From: Gemmatimonadales bacterium
Lineage (GTDB): Bacteria > Gemmatimonadota > Gemmatimonadetes > Palauibacterales > Palauibacteraceae
Assembly (NCBI GenBank): GCA_009840115.1
Contig: VXOJ01000003.1
Coordinates: 1-55,117, forward strand
Direction: 5' to 3'
Length of the DNA: 55,117 nt
Position 1 is the first letter of the stretch, and every line of letters starts with the position of its first letter. The position numbers and the translations under genes were made by a program. The notes under the pieces are model-generated. The model did no database searches. It had not been told where the DNA came from and worked only from the letters and a program-made list of their open reading frames with translations. Shown one piece after another: positions 9,590 to 18,712 of this stretch.

Positions 9590-11323
9590 CTAGGGCACGC
9601 GTTCGAAGCGGCCGTAGTAGTCCATCTCGACGCCCGTCACGCGGGCGGTGGCGTCCAGCATGAACGAGACGCCGATCCTGACGTCGCCGAACCACATGTC
9701 GAAGCGGTCGACGTGCCAGTGCTCGAGCGGCATGCGCACGGGACGTTCCCGACCATCGAACTCGGCCACGAGCCGCAGTTCGCCGGTCGACTCGCCGGTT
9801 CCGGTCGCGGATCCGTTACGCGCCCCGTTGCGTGCGGCCCCCGCCGATGCGCTCGCGGCCGGACGTTCGTGCACCCCCGGCGTCCCGTCCCATCGGCCCA
9901 GCCGGCCCTCGGCCGGCATCAGCGGCGGCACCTCTTCGTCCGTCAGGCGAATGCGCAACTCGCCGGCGTAGCCGTTGCGGTAGGTCCCGGCGTAGGCCTC
10001 GAGCGGCACCGAGGGACCCTGGTCCAGCCGGGCCGCCTGCCGCGCCTCCTCCGCCTCGAAGACCCGGCGGTTCCCCTCGGCGACACTCCGCTCGAACTCC
10101 GCATGCCAGTCGCGGCTTCGGAGTTCCTCCGTGCCCACGAACCGCGCCATCGCCCACTTCGTGAGCACCCACGGCAGCTCCGAGTTCCGGTTCGTCGTCG
10201 CCCACACCCCGAAGCCCCGTTCCGGCGCGAGCGCGATCGAGCAGTTGAACCCCAGCGCGTTCCCTCCGTGCCCCACGCCCGTGACGTCCCCGAATCTCCC
10301 CGTCGACCAGCCCATCGCGTACGCGCCCGGCCCCTCGAACGGCATCCAGCTGCTCGGGTTCCGTATCACGGTGTGGGGCGTGTGCATGAGTTCGACGGCT
10401 GACCGGGAGAGCGGCGGGTTCGGATGGGTGCCGACGTGGAACCGCATCCACTCGGTGATCTCGTCCGCCGACGTGATCACGCCGCCCGAGGGCACGGTGA
10501 CGTCCTCGGCGTACTGCCAGGGCACCGGTTCCAGCGGCATTCCCGTGGTCGCCGCGTTCCCGATGAACCTCCGCTCGATGATCGCATGCGGCTCGGCGTG
10601 GTTCGGGCTCGCGTTGGCGGGCGCCATGCGCGCCGTCGTCGTCGCCATCCCCAGCGGATTCCAGAGCTTCTCCCTTGCGTAGGCGTCCCAGTCCGTCCCG
10701 GAGACGGTCTCCACGAGGTGACCTGTGAGGACGAACATGTCGTTCGTGTACCCGTAGCGGTCGCGGAACGTGTGGTCCGGATCGGTATGGGGGAGTCGCA
10801 TGAGATAGTCGCGTCGGTCGGTGACGAGCGGGCGCAGCGGCTGATTGCTCCCGGTTCCGACGCGGTGCGTGACGATGTCGCGTACGCGGATCTCGCGCGT
10901 CGTCCACGGGTCGTGGAGACGGAACCACGGGATGTGGTCCGTGATGCGGTCATCCCAGCGCAGCTTCCCCTCTTCGACCAGGGACGCGATGGTGGCGGCT
11001 CCGAACGCCTTCGAGCAGGAGCCGATGCTGAACAGCGTCCCTGCGTCCACCGGCGTGTCCCGACCCAGTTCGCGCACGCCGTAGCCGGTGGAGAGATAGC
11101 TCTCGCCCTCGTACACGATGGCCAGCCCCAGTCCGGGAACCTCCCACCGCGCCATCGCGTCCTCGACCCACGCGTCGATCTCTTCGACCGTGGGGGGAGG
11201 CGGGGCGGGAGACTGCGCCTGCGCCGCTTGGGCCGCGAGCAGGAACGCTGCTCCGAGAAGCACCGTGGCCGGTACGCCGCGGCGCCGCGCTGGCTGCATG
11301 GAAAGACGGTTCCGGGATGTCAT
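9590..11323 (-). CDS. Class C beta-lactamase-like serine hydrolase, exported
   Basis: 577 residues; the ATG at 11323 has AGGAGG five bases upstream. A signal peptide (VPATVLLGAAFLLAAQAAQAQ) precedes a beta-lactamase/D-aminopeptidase domain. The catalytic SxxK is SCSK (S102, K105) and YxN is YTN (Y192, N194). A candidate for the third motif is HGGNAL (HxG type). Residues after about 400 form an extra C-terminal domain of the lipocalin-like type seen in many esterase/peptidase members of the family. True beta-lactam resistance is unlikely; an esterase or peptide hydrolase role fits the neighbourhood better. It lies 55 bases downstream of the PQQ dehydrogenase gene on the same strand, probably in one operon. 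Confidence 0.85.
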   Translation of the reverse strand: MTSRNRLSMQPARRRGVPATVLLGAAFLLAAQAAQAQSPAPPPPTVEEIDAWVEDAMARWEVPGLGLAIVYEGESYLSTGYGVRELGRDTPVDAGTLFSIGSCSKAFGAATIASLVEEGKLRWDDRITDHIPWFRLHDPWTTREIRVRDIVTHRVGTGSNQPLRPLVTDRRDYLMRLPHTDPDHTFRDRYGYTNDMFVLTGHLVETVSGTDWDAYAREKLWNPLGMATTTARMAPANASPNHAEPHAIIERRFIGNAATTGMPLEPVPWQYAEDVTVPSGGVITSADEITEWMRFHVGTHPNPPLSRSAVELMHTPHTVIRNPSSWMPFEGPGAYAMGWSTGRFGDVTGVGHGGNALGFNCSIALAPERGFGVWATTNRNSELPWVLTKWAMARFVGTEELRSRDWHAEFERSVAEGNRRVFEAEEARQAARLDQGPSVPLEAYAGTYRNGYAGELRIRLTDEEVPPLMPAEGRLGRWDGTPGVHERPAASASAGAARNGARNGSATGTGESTGELRLVAEFDGRERPVRMPLEHWHVDRFDMWFGDVRIGVSFMLDATARVTGVEMDYYGRFERVP

Positions 11324-11378
11324 TACGGCCTCCTGCTCAAGTCGCCGGACGGTTCGACCGGCGTTGTCACTCAAACCG

Positions 11379-13004
11379 CTAGGGGAGTCCGAATACCCAC
11401 AGGACGCCGCCCGCGGCGGTTGCCACGCGCTGTTCGCCGTCCACCTCGAACGACATGGGGCCGGTACGGACGCCGGCGCCGGCCTGGAAGTCCCACAGCG
11501 CCTCTCCCGTCTCCGCGTCGAGGGCGAAGATGTTGCCCTCGTTGCTTCCGCCGAACACGAGGCCGCCCCGCGTGGCCATCACGCCGGCCCACGGCGGAGA
11601 GAGCAGCGGGAACTCCCACCGCAGTTCCCCCGTGAGCACGTCGAGCGCCTTGACGGCCCCGCTCGCATCGTCTCCCGACAGCGCCTGCTCGCCGCCGCCC
11701 AGAAACGGCTGGCCGGGCTCGTATTCGACATCGGCCTTGTAGTAGATGGCCCCCATGATCCGGGTCGCCTGGTAGAAGAGCCCGGTGTCCGGGCTGTACG
11801 AAGGGCTGAACCAGTTCGCCGCCCCCTGGAGGCTGGGCCAGACGAGGTTCCCCTCCTCCGTGGGCTCGGTGCCGGGAATCACGATCGGGCGGCCGTTCGC
11901 GTCGAGGCCCTCGGCCCACGTCTGCTTCGAGTACTCCACGCCGTGCAGGAACTCGCCCGTCTCGCGGTCGAGCACGTAGTAGAAGGCGTTCCGGTTCGCG
12001 GTGACGACCAGCTTTCGGGGCTCGCCCTCCCATTCGGCGTCCACCAGCACCTGGATCTGATTCGCGTCCCAGTCGTGCGTGTCGTGCGGCGTGTACTGGA
12101 AGTACCACTGCATCTCGCCCGTGTCGGGATCGAGGGCGAGGATGGAGTTCGTGTACAGGTTGTCGCCGGGCCGCAGGTCCCCGTTCCAGTCGGGGGCCGG
12201 GTTCCCGGTGGGCCAGTAGAGGAGGTCCAGCTCCGGGTCGTACGAACCGGTGAGCCACGTCGAGCCGCCGCCGTGCTCCCAGCTGTCGCCGCCCCACGTC
12301 TCGCTCCCCGGTTCGCCCGGCCGGGGGATCGTGAACGTGCGCCAGAGGCGATCTCCGGTGTCGGGGTCGTAGGCGTCGACGAAGCCGTTCGCGCCGGCCT
12401 CCGCGCCGGACACGCCGACGATGACCTTGCCGTCGAGCGCGAGCGGCGCCGTCGTGATCGAGAAGCCGAGGAAGTTGTCCGCGACGTCCACCTCCCAGCG
12501 GACGGCGCCGGAGCCTGCGTCGAGCGCCACGAGGCGGGCGTCGAGCGTGCCCACGAACACCGTTTCGTCGAGGATGGCGACGCCCCGGTTTACGCGGGGG
12601 AAGCCGATGTTCTTCGTCGAGGCGGGGACTTCCGCCGACCAGTGCCAGAGGCGGCGCCCGCTGCGCGCATCAAGCGCGCTCACGTTGCTCGGCGGCTCCG
12701 TCACGTACATCACGCCGTCGACCACGACCGGCGTCGTCTCGATGAGCCCGCCGCTCATCTGGTAGGCCCAGATCACCTTGAGGTCCCCGACGTTGCCGCG
12801 GTGGATCTCGTCGAGCGCGGAAAAGCGGTGCGAGGCGTAGTTGCCCGAGTACATGAACCAGTTGTGCGGCTCGTCGTCCGCGTTCACGAGGCGGTCGAAC
12901 GATGCCTGCGCGCGCGCGTCCGCGAGGGCGCCGCCGCAAAGGAGAGCCGCCGTTGCGAACGCCCCGGCCGCGCCGGCCGCAGGCAGCCGTGGTCCAGGTC
13001 TCAT
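11379..13004 (-). CDS. PQQ-dependent alcohol dehydrogenase-like quinoprotein
   Basis: 541 residues with a signal peptide (GAFATAALLCGGALADARAQ). The eight-bladed propeller is shown by repeated W-docking motifs such as LDPDTGEMQW, LDVLTGELRWEFP and LDAETGEALWDF. GNPAPDWNG and RPGDNLY match the active-site Asn and Asp segments of methanol/ethanol-type enzymes. The vicinal cysteine pair usual in these enzymes is absent: the equivalent position before VNRGVAILDE reads NIGFPR. The ATG at 13004 overlaps the stop of the dihaem cytochrome gene (ATGA), so the two are translationally coupled and the cytochrome is the likely electron acceptor in the periplasm. Confidence 0.88.
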   Translation of the reverse strand: MRPGPRLPAAGAAGAFATAALLCGGALADARAQASFDRLVNADDEPHNWFMYSGNYASHRFSALDEIHRGNVGDLKVIWAYQMSGGLIETTPVVVDGVMYVTEPPSNVSALDARSGRRLWHWSAEVPASTKNIGFPRVNRGVAILDETVFVGTLDARLVALDAGSGAVRWEVDVADNFLGFSITTAPLALDGKVIVGVSGAEAGANGFVDAYDPDTGDRLWRTFTIPRPGEPGSETWGGDSWEHGGGSTWLTGSYDPELDLLYWPTGNPAPDWNGDLRPGDNLYTNSILALDPDTGEMQWYFQYTPHDTHDWDANQIQVLVDAEWEGEPRKLVVTANRNAFYYVLDRETGEFLHGVEYSKQTWAEGLDANGRPIVIPGTEPTEEGNLVWPSLQGAANWFSPSYSPDTGLFYQATRIMGAIYYKADVEYEPGQPFLGGGEQALSGDDASGAVKALDVLTGELRWEFPLLSPPWAGVMATRGGLVFGGSNEGNIFALDAETGEALWDFQAGAGVRTGPMSFEVDGEQRVATAAGGVLWVFGLP

Positions 13005-13819
13005 GATCCCTCCCCGAGGTCGGCCAGGAAGGCGACGAGGTCGTCGATGTCCGCTTCCGTCATCTCCTCCACGGCGGGCATCAGCGAGTGATCGAACTGT
13101 TTCTCGAGTTCCACGAGATCTTCCTTGCGAAGCGAGACCGTGCGGCCGGAGATCGACCGCAACTGGATCGTGAAGGCGTCCTCGTTCACGCGCATGCCCG
13201 TGATGACGCGGCCTTCGCGCGTGACCGCGCGGATCGGCAGGTACCCCCTGAAGCCCCGCAGGATGCCCCGCCGGGAGACCGGCAACTCCGAATCGGGCGT
13301 CCGCAGCGACGCGTAGAGGTAGTCGACGCCGCGCCGAAGCCCGATACCCGTGAGTTCGGGGCCGATCCCCGTCCCGCGGCCCTCGACGACGTGGCAGGAG
13401 TAGCAGTCGCCGGCGGTGGCGAACACCTCTTGTCCTCGCGCGGCGTCCCCCGGGACCTCCACGACGGCGTCCCGCGCCAGCGTACGGACGTAGGCGGCCA
13501 TGAGGTCGACCTCCAGGTCCGACACCAGGTTCGCCCTCGTCCCCGGCATGCCGGTACCCGGGATCCCGCGTCGGATCACCCGGACGAGCGATTCGTGGTC
13601 CGGCGCGCGGGGCAGGGTGGGGCGCGCCAGGCTCGGCCCCTCGCCTCCGTGGCCGAGCATGCCGTGACACCGGCCGCAGTGGGCCTGGTAGAACATCTCG
13701 CCGCGCGCGAGACCGGCTTCGGTGACGTCGGGCTCTTCCTGGGCTGTGGCGTTGCCGGTCGCCGCGAGCACGCTCGCCGCGAGCGCGAGACCGCACAGGC
13801 TGGGACGGGGCCGTCGCAT
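13001..13819 (-). CDS. Periplasmic dihaem c-type cytochrome
   Basis: 272 residues. The ATG at 13819 has a GGAGGAGGA Shine-Dalgarno run. A signal peptide ending near ATAQEEP is followed by two haem motifs, CGRCH near residue 47 and CYSCH about 100 residues later. Candidate axial methionines are in GTGMPG and GMRVN. The C-terminus has LMPAVEEMTEADIDDLVAFLADL, the typical closing helix of cytochrome c family subunits. Between haem 2 and this helix a beta-rich insert (GRVITGMRVNEDAFTIQL) resembles the one found in cytochromes that accompany PQQ dehydrogenases. It is coupled to the PQQ gene downstream (4-base overlap). Confidence 0.9.
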   Translation of the reverse strand: MRRPRPSLCGLALAASVLAATGNATAQEEPDVTEAGLARGEMFYQAHCGRCHGMLGHGGEGPSLARPTLPRAPDHESLVRVIRRGIPGTGMPGTRANLVSDLEVDLMAAYVRTLARDAVVEVPGDAARGQEVFATAGDCYSCHVVEGRGTGIGPELTGIGLRRGVDYLYASLRTPDSELPVSRRGILRGFRGYLPIRAVTREGRVITGMRVNEDAFTIQLRSISGRTVSLRKEDLVELEKQFDHSLMPAVEEMTEADIDDLVAFLADLGEGS

Positions 13820-13881
13820 GATCCTCCTCCTCCGCGGGCGTCGTTTCACGCCACTAATCAACGTAGCCGCCCGGCGGGGCG

Positions 13882-15933
13882 TCACGGAACCAGCGCCTCC
13901 GGTTCCAGAACCCAGCGCGTGAGCCACTCCACGTTCCTCGACATGAGATCTCGCTGGAGGCGAGGAGATCTAACTCCATGTGGTTGATCCGGATAAAGGA
14001 CAAGCGTCGTCGGCGCCTTGCCGATCGCCCGGACCGCCTCGAAGAACTGGATGCTCTGTTCGGCGGGCACCCTCTCATCCCTTTCCCCCACCTGGATCAG
14101 GAGCGGTGTCGTCACGTTTTCAACATGGCGGTACGCGGAGCGCTCCTCGTAGAGATCCCAGTCCTCCCACGGTTTCGGACCCAGATAGGTGTGGTAGAAC
14201 TCGGGGATGTCCGTCTGTGAGTACATCGAGATCAGGTCGTTCGCGCCGGCGCCGGCGCTCGCGGCCCTGAAGCGGTCGGTCTGCGTGATGCCCCAGTAGG
14301 TGTGGTGGCCTCCGAAGCTCCATCCGCTCACGGCCAGCCGGTCGGGATCCGCGATCCCGCGCTCGACCATCGCGTCCACCCCGGAGTCGATATCGACCCA
14401 GTCCCGGCCGGAGATGTCGCCGCGGTTGAGGCCCCTGAAACGCTCGCCGTAACCGCTCGAACCCCGGTAGTTCGGCTGCAGGACGGCGAACCCCATGCCC
14501 GCATACACCTGCACCGGATAGGCGCCCCGGGTCGCGTTGAAGCGGTCGGATGAGATGCCGGACGGGCCGCCGTGGATCACGAGGACCATCGGGACGCGGT
14601 CCCCCTCCTCGTACCCGACGGGAAGGGTGAGCACGCCTTCGATTTCCTCGCCGCCGGCGCGCGAAGGCCACGACTCGACCCGCTGTTCGCCGAGCACCAG
14701 GTCGGCCACCTGCGGATTCAGGTCGGTCAGGCGCTCGGGGCGGAAGCCGTCCAGGGGAGTGATGAAGAGGTCCGGGGGCGCCATGCCGTCTTCGGCGGTA
14801 AACGCGAGGACGCTCCCGTCCGTGGCTGCCGAGGCGCCGGAGTAGTAGTGCCGACCATCGGTCAGATCGCTCGGCGGGCCCGCCGCGGCGCCCTCGGCGA
14901 GCGGGATCCGGTACACGGTGGCTCCGGTGCGTCGGGCCGCGGAGACGATGAGCCGCGAGCCATCGATGTGGACGAGGTTCGCGTTCGCGTCCAGACCGGC
15001 GGTGAGCGACACGGGCTCCATTGCGGCGCCGTCCGCGCCCAACGGCACGCGCCAGAGCTGTCGATTGAAGGTTCCGAGGAGTTGTCCCGTTCCGGACACG
15101 ACGAGGCCCGACTCATCGTCCCAGGCCACCGGATTCTCCCCGCCCGGCATCGACGTGACGCTCCGGGCCTCGGCCTCCGCGCCCTCCTGGACGTACGTCG
15201 CGCCGTAGTAGGTCGTCCTCAGCACGGGCGACGAGCGCGCGCCGAAGGCGACGGCTCGCGAATCCGGGGACCACACGAAAGACACCACGTGAAGACCGTC
15301 CGGCGACCACCTCACGCCCTCGCCGGCCACATCGTCCTCGAGTTCGGCCACGTGGAGGCGCGACCACTGGTCCGTGTACACTGAATCCCAGACCATCGGG
15401 CGGCCGCGCAGCGCCTCGAGTTCGCGGTCGGTGTCCGTCGACTGGGGGCTCGCCATGAAGCCGAGCCGCCGACCGTTGGGTGCGAAGCGGAAGCTCCCGA
15501 CCGAGGTCTCGTGGGACGTCACCTGCCATGCCTCGCCGCCGTCGGGTCGGATGCCGTAGACCTGCCTCACGCCCTCCCGGTCCGAGGAGAAGGCGAGCCA
15601 TTCCCCCGACGGGTGCCAGACCGGTGCATCGTCGGAACCGGGACGGAACGTGAGTTGGCGGGCATCGGCGGGGCCTCCCGCCGCGGGGACGACCCACACG
15701 TCGGTTTCCTGGCGGTCCTCCTCCATGTCGCGTTCCGTGACGACGTAGGCCACCCATTGCCCGTCCGGGCTCACGGAGATCTGCGAGAGGCTCCTGAGGG
15801 CGAGGACATCCTCGACCGTCATCGGTGGGCTCTCCTGCGCGAACAATCCGGTGGAAGGGGCGACGGGGAGGATGAGGGAGAGAACGGACCCCGCGGCGAG
15901 AACCCGGGAGCCGGGGAAGATCGCGGCACGCAT
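13882..15933 (-). CDS. S9 family peptidase (acylaminoacyl-peptidase type), exported
   Basis: 683 residues from the ATG at 15933 (AGGGGTG just upstream); an in-frame ATG at 15960 is the alternative. A signal peptide (VLAAGSVLSLILPVAPSTGLFAQ) precedes MTVEDVLALRSLSQISVSPDG, the usual start of the propeller in this group. The hydrolase domain has GWSFGG (S539), GERDERVP (D619) and QPHG (H652). It is a separate branch from the S9 genes at 7588 and 16676, lacking their GGGTNSY segment. It lies 62 bases upstream of the cytochrome gene, on the same strand. Confidence 0.9.
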   Translation of the reverse strand: MRAAIFPGSRVLAAGSVLSLILPVAPSTGLFAQESPPMTVEDVLALRSLSQISVSPDGQWVAYVVTERDMEEDRQETDVWVVPAAGGPADARQLTFRPGSDDAPVWHPSGEWLAFSSDREGVRQVYGIRPDGGEAWQVTSHETSVGSFRFAPNGRRLGFMASPQSTDTDRELEALRGRPMVWDSVYTDQWSRLHVAELEDDVAGEGVRWSPDGLHVVSFVWSPDSRAVAFGARSSPVLRTTYYGATYVQEGAEAEARSVTSMPGGENPVAWDDESGLVVSGTGQLLGTFNRQLWRVPLGADGAAMEPVSLTAGLDANANLVHIDGSRLIVSAARRTGATVYRIPLAEGAAAGPPSDLTDGRHYYSGASAATDGSVLAFTAEDGMAPPDLFITPLDGFRPERLTDLNPQVADLVLGEQRVESWPSRAGGEEIEGVLTLPVGYEEGDRVPMVLVIHGGPSGISSDRFNATRGAYPVQVYAGMGFAVLQPNYRGSSGYGERFRGLNRGDISGRDWVDIDSGVDAMVERGIADPDRLAVSGWSFGGHHTYWGITQTDRFRAASAGAGANDLISMYSQTDIPEFYHTYLGPKPWEDWDLYEERSAYRHVENVTTPLLIQVGERDERVPAEQSIQFFEAVRAIGKAPTTLVLYPDQPHGVRSPRLQRDLMSRNVEWLTRWVLEPEALVP

Positions 15934-15962
15934 GGAACACCCCTGACGTTGAAGAAGCATCG

Positions 15963-16580
15963 TTACTCTTCGCCGCTCACGCCCTGATACAGCAGGACGA
16001 ACGCCGCCGCCTGCACGACGTGGTAGAGCGCGTTATGGTCGAACCACACCGGGTGGATCGGGATCTGTAGCTGCTGAATGGCGGCCGCGGCGAAGGTGAG
16101 CCCGAAGCCGATCAGCGCCCACCGCCGGCTTGCGGTGGGGCGGCGGCGGTAGGCGAGCGCGAAGCGCACCGTGAGATAGATGACGGCCGGGAGATAGAAG
16201 GCGACCGCGACGGCGAACGCCTGCCATCCGGCCAGCACGACGGCGACGTACGCGACGTAGGCGAGCGCGGCGAGCCGCGTGATCCACCGCGTACCCGTCG
16301 ACTGCCCACCGACGCGGGCGCCCAGGCCCCAGGCCGCGAGCCCGGTCGCCCCGACCGTGAGGATCGTGGCCGGCCACAGGACGCGGTAGCCGAAGGTCGC
16401 GGCGTCCCCGAAGAAGCCGTGCACCGTGCCGGCGAAGAGGGCCGCGGCGCCGGAGCCGGCGAAGAGTCCCATCGCCCACGGACGGAGGTCGGCCCGCACG
16501 CGCGAGCGCGCCAGCCAGACCAGAACGGCGCAGAGCAGGGTGAGCCCGTAGTCGGTCAGCGTGACGGCAGGTTCGGTCAA
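15963..16580 (-). CDS. Polytopic membrane protein, function unknown
   Basis: About 205 residues from a TTG at 16580; a GTG at 16661 would add 27 residues but reach into the leader of the divergent gene. Six to seven hydrophobic segments are visible, including YGLTLLCAVLVWLA, ILTVGATGLAAWGLG, FAVAVAFYLPAVIYLTV and YHVVQAAAFVLLYQG. Conserved-looking histidines sit in GTVHGFFGD and HPVWFDHNALYHVVQ. The spacing H-N-A-L-Y-H is like that of small membrane proteins with buried His residues (DUF6962-like, from memory). No enzymatic role can be assigned. It is followed by the S9 peptidase gene 29 bases downstream. Confidence 0.7.
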   Translation of the reverse strand: MTEPAVTLTDYGLTLLCAVLVWLARSRVRADLRPWAMGLFAGSGAAALFAGTVHGFFGDAATFGYRVLWPATILTVGATGLAAWGLGARVGGQSTGTRWITRLAALAYVAYVAVVLAGWQAFAVAVAFYLPAVIYLTVRFALAYRRRPTASRRWALIGFGLTFAAAAIQQLQIPIHPVWFDHNALYHVVQAAAFVLLYQGVSGEE

Positions 16581-16675
16581 GGCGCTTCGACCTCCGGTCG
16601 GGGAATGGGTTTTTCCTTCTCTGATCGGTATTGTCGGACCATCGCCCGGGGCAATACTCACACGGAGGAGGAGCC

Positions 16676-18670
16676 GTGCCTCGATTCCCGCGAACGGTCC
16701 GAACGCGCTACCTGCTGCCCGCGCTCATGGGGCTCCTCGCCGCCGGCTGCTCGTCCGCCGGTGGCGGCGTCGACGAAGCGGGTCGCATCCCACTCACGCT
16801 GGAGAACGTCTTCACCGCCGGAGGGGGCGCGGGACGCGCGGTGCTCTCGCCCGACGGATCGACGCTCGCCGTGTCCGGACCCGCCGAGGGCGGCGGCGGA
16901 TCCGGGGTGCACCTCGTCCCGGTTCCGGCGACGGCGGAGGTGGCGGCCGCCGGGGGCGACGCCTCGACCTTCCGAGTCGCGGGCCGCGCGCAGACGTGGT
17001 CGCCGGACGGAGGGCGGCTGGCCTTCATCGCGGGAGGGAACCTCCTCGTCGCCGGGACCGAAGGGCCGGGGCGGGTGGTGGCGGAAGGCGTGGGCGGCCT
17101 GCGGGCCCCGTCGTGGTCGCCGGACGGCGAGACGCTCGCCTACTACTCCACGGCGTCCGGCTCCCAGGACATCTGGCTCGTGGACGCCGCCGGGGCCGCG
17201 GCGCCCCGGCAGCTCACGACCGGCGCGGCGGAGGCCGAAGACAGCCGCTTCAGCCCCATGTGGTCTCCGGACGGCCGGTGGATCGCCTACATCTCGAACC
17301 GGGCCGACTGGTGGCACGACGACGTGTGGCTCGTCGCCGTGGCGTCCGGCGAAGCGCACCAGGTCTCGACGTCGCTCATGGCCTCCTCCAGCCCCGTCTG
17401 GTCGCCGGACGGGTCGAGCCTCGTGCTGATGGGGACGGCCAAGGACGAGTACTGGTACCAGGATCTCGCGTACCTGTACCGGATCGACCTCGATCTCGCC
17501 GGCACCGCGCCCCGCGTCCTCCGGGAAGCGCCGCTCGACATGCAGGTCTACGCGACCGATGCGATCATGCGCTTCAACCCCTTCTGGTCCGGCGACGGCG
17601 CGCGCATCTACTTCCCGTACCAGCAGCGCGGTGCTTTCGACCTGTGGTCCGTCCCCGCCTCGGGCGGCGTCGCCACGCGCGTCACGAACGTCGGCGGGTC
17701 CTGGTCGTCCCTGCACGCGACGCCGGACGGCGGCCGCGCCGCGTTCACGCGGGATGCCGCGACCGAGGGCCGGGAAGCCTGGCTCCTCGACCTCGACGGC
17801 GGCGTCCCCGCCCGCCTGACGGACTTCTCGCCCGACTTCGAGGGCCTCCAGCGACCCGCGGAGATCTCCTTCCGCTCCTTCGACGGCCTGTACATGCAGG
17901 GCTTCCTCTACCTGCCACCGGCGATCCGGGCCGCGCTCTCCGCCGGCTCCGACCCGCCCGCCTGCCCGGCCCTCGTACAGGTGCACGGAGGAGGGACGAA
18001 CTCCTACACGCAGGGGACGAACCTCGTGGAGCAGTACCTCGCGAACGAGGGCTTCGTCGTGCTCGCCATCAACTATCGCGGCGGGTCCGGCTTCGGGCGC
18101 GAGTTCCAGGACCTCTCGGTCGAGGACTGGCTGAACGACCAGTCGAAGGACCCGGGCGCCGCGGCGGACTGGCTGCGCCGCCAGCCGTACGTGAACGGGC
18201 GCGTGGGCATCTACGGCGGGAGCTACGGAGGCATGCAGTCCATGTCCGCGATCACGCGCACGCCCGACAAGTTCGATGCGGCCGTCCCCATGCGCGGCAT
18301 CTACTCCGAGTCCCTGACCCTGCCGCACGCGGACCGCGTGGGGAAGATCTTCGCGATCACGGGGCACGGCGGGACGCCGGAGGAGCGGCCCGAGATCTAC
18401 GCGAAGAGCGAGACGCTCGACCGGATGGACCGGATCACGGCTCCCGTCCTCATCATGCATGGGGAGTTCGACGTGAGGGCGCCGTTCGAGAACTTCGAAC
18501 TCGCGGTCGAGCGGCTGGAGGCGCTCGGCAAGGAGTTCGAATCGATGACGTACCCCGAGGGCCACGGCTTCCGGGACCCGTCCAATTCGATCGACATGTA
18601 CAGGCGACTGCAGGCCTTCTTCGACCAGCACCTCGGAGGATGCCAAGCCGACGGCGCGTCTCTAGATTAG
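16676..18670 (+). CDS. S9 family peptidase, lipoprotein
   Basis: 664 residues. The GTG at 16676 follows ACGGAGGAGGAGCC, a strong ribosome site, and starts a signal peptide ending in the lipobox LLAAGC. A propeller of SPDG repeats (residues about 40-400) is followed by the hydrolase domain with GGSYGG (S516), HGEFDVRAP (D599) and GHGF (H630). It is the close paralog of the gene at 7588-9543 over most of its length, but with a lipobox and a small insert before CPALVQVHGGGTNSY. Probably anchored in a membrane facing the periplasm and acting on oligopeptides. It is followed at 18713 by the LRR metzincin gene. Confidence 0.9.
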   Translation: MPRFPRTVRTRYLLPALMGLLAAGCSSAGGGVDEAGRIPLTLENVFTAGGGAGRAVLSPDGSTLAVSGPAEGGGGSGVHLVPVPATAEVAAAGGDASTFRVAGRAQTWSPDGGRLAFIAGGNLLVAGTEGPGRVVAEGVGGLRAPSWSPDGETLAYYSTASGSQDIWLVDAAGAAAPRQLTTGAAEAEDSRFSPMWSPDGRWIAYISNRADWWHDDVWLVAVASGEAHQVSTSLMASSSPVWSPDGSSLVLMGTAKDEYWYQDLAYLYRIDLDLAGTAPRVLREAPLDMQVYATDAIMRFNPFWSGDGARIYFPYQQRGAFDLWSVPASGGVATRVTNVGGSWSSLHATPDGGRAAFTRDAATEGREAWLLDLDGGVPARLTDFSPDFEGLQRPAEISFRSFDGLYMQGFLYLPPAIRAALSAGSDPPACPALVQVHGGGTNSYTQGTNLVEQYLANEGFVVLAINYRGGSGFGREFQDLSVEDWLNDQSKDPGAAADWLRRQPYVNGRVGIYGGSYGGMQSMSAITRTPDKFDAAVPMRGIYSESLTLPHADRVGKIFAITGHGGTPEERPEIYAKSETLDRMDRITAPVLIMHGEFDVRAPFENFELAVERLEALGKEFESMTYPEGHGFRDPSNSIDMYRRLQAFFDQHLGGCQADGASLD

Positions 18671-18712
18671 TGTAGCGGCGGCCCTCCTCCCCAACAGACG
18701 CAAGGCATACCC

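Noticed and set aside
11379..13796. 805-residue start for the PQQ dehydrogenase
   Set aside because: The extra N-terminal part lies over the cytochrome gene in another frame; the ATG at 13004 has a ribosome site and signal peptide.
16658..18646. 662-codon antisense frame over the second S9 gene
   Set aside because: Same reason: composition of a shadow and no domain.
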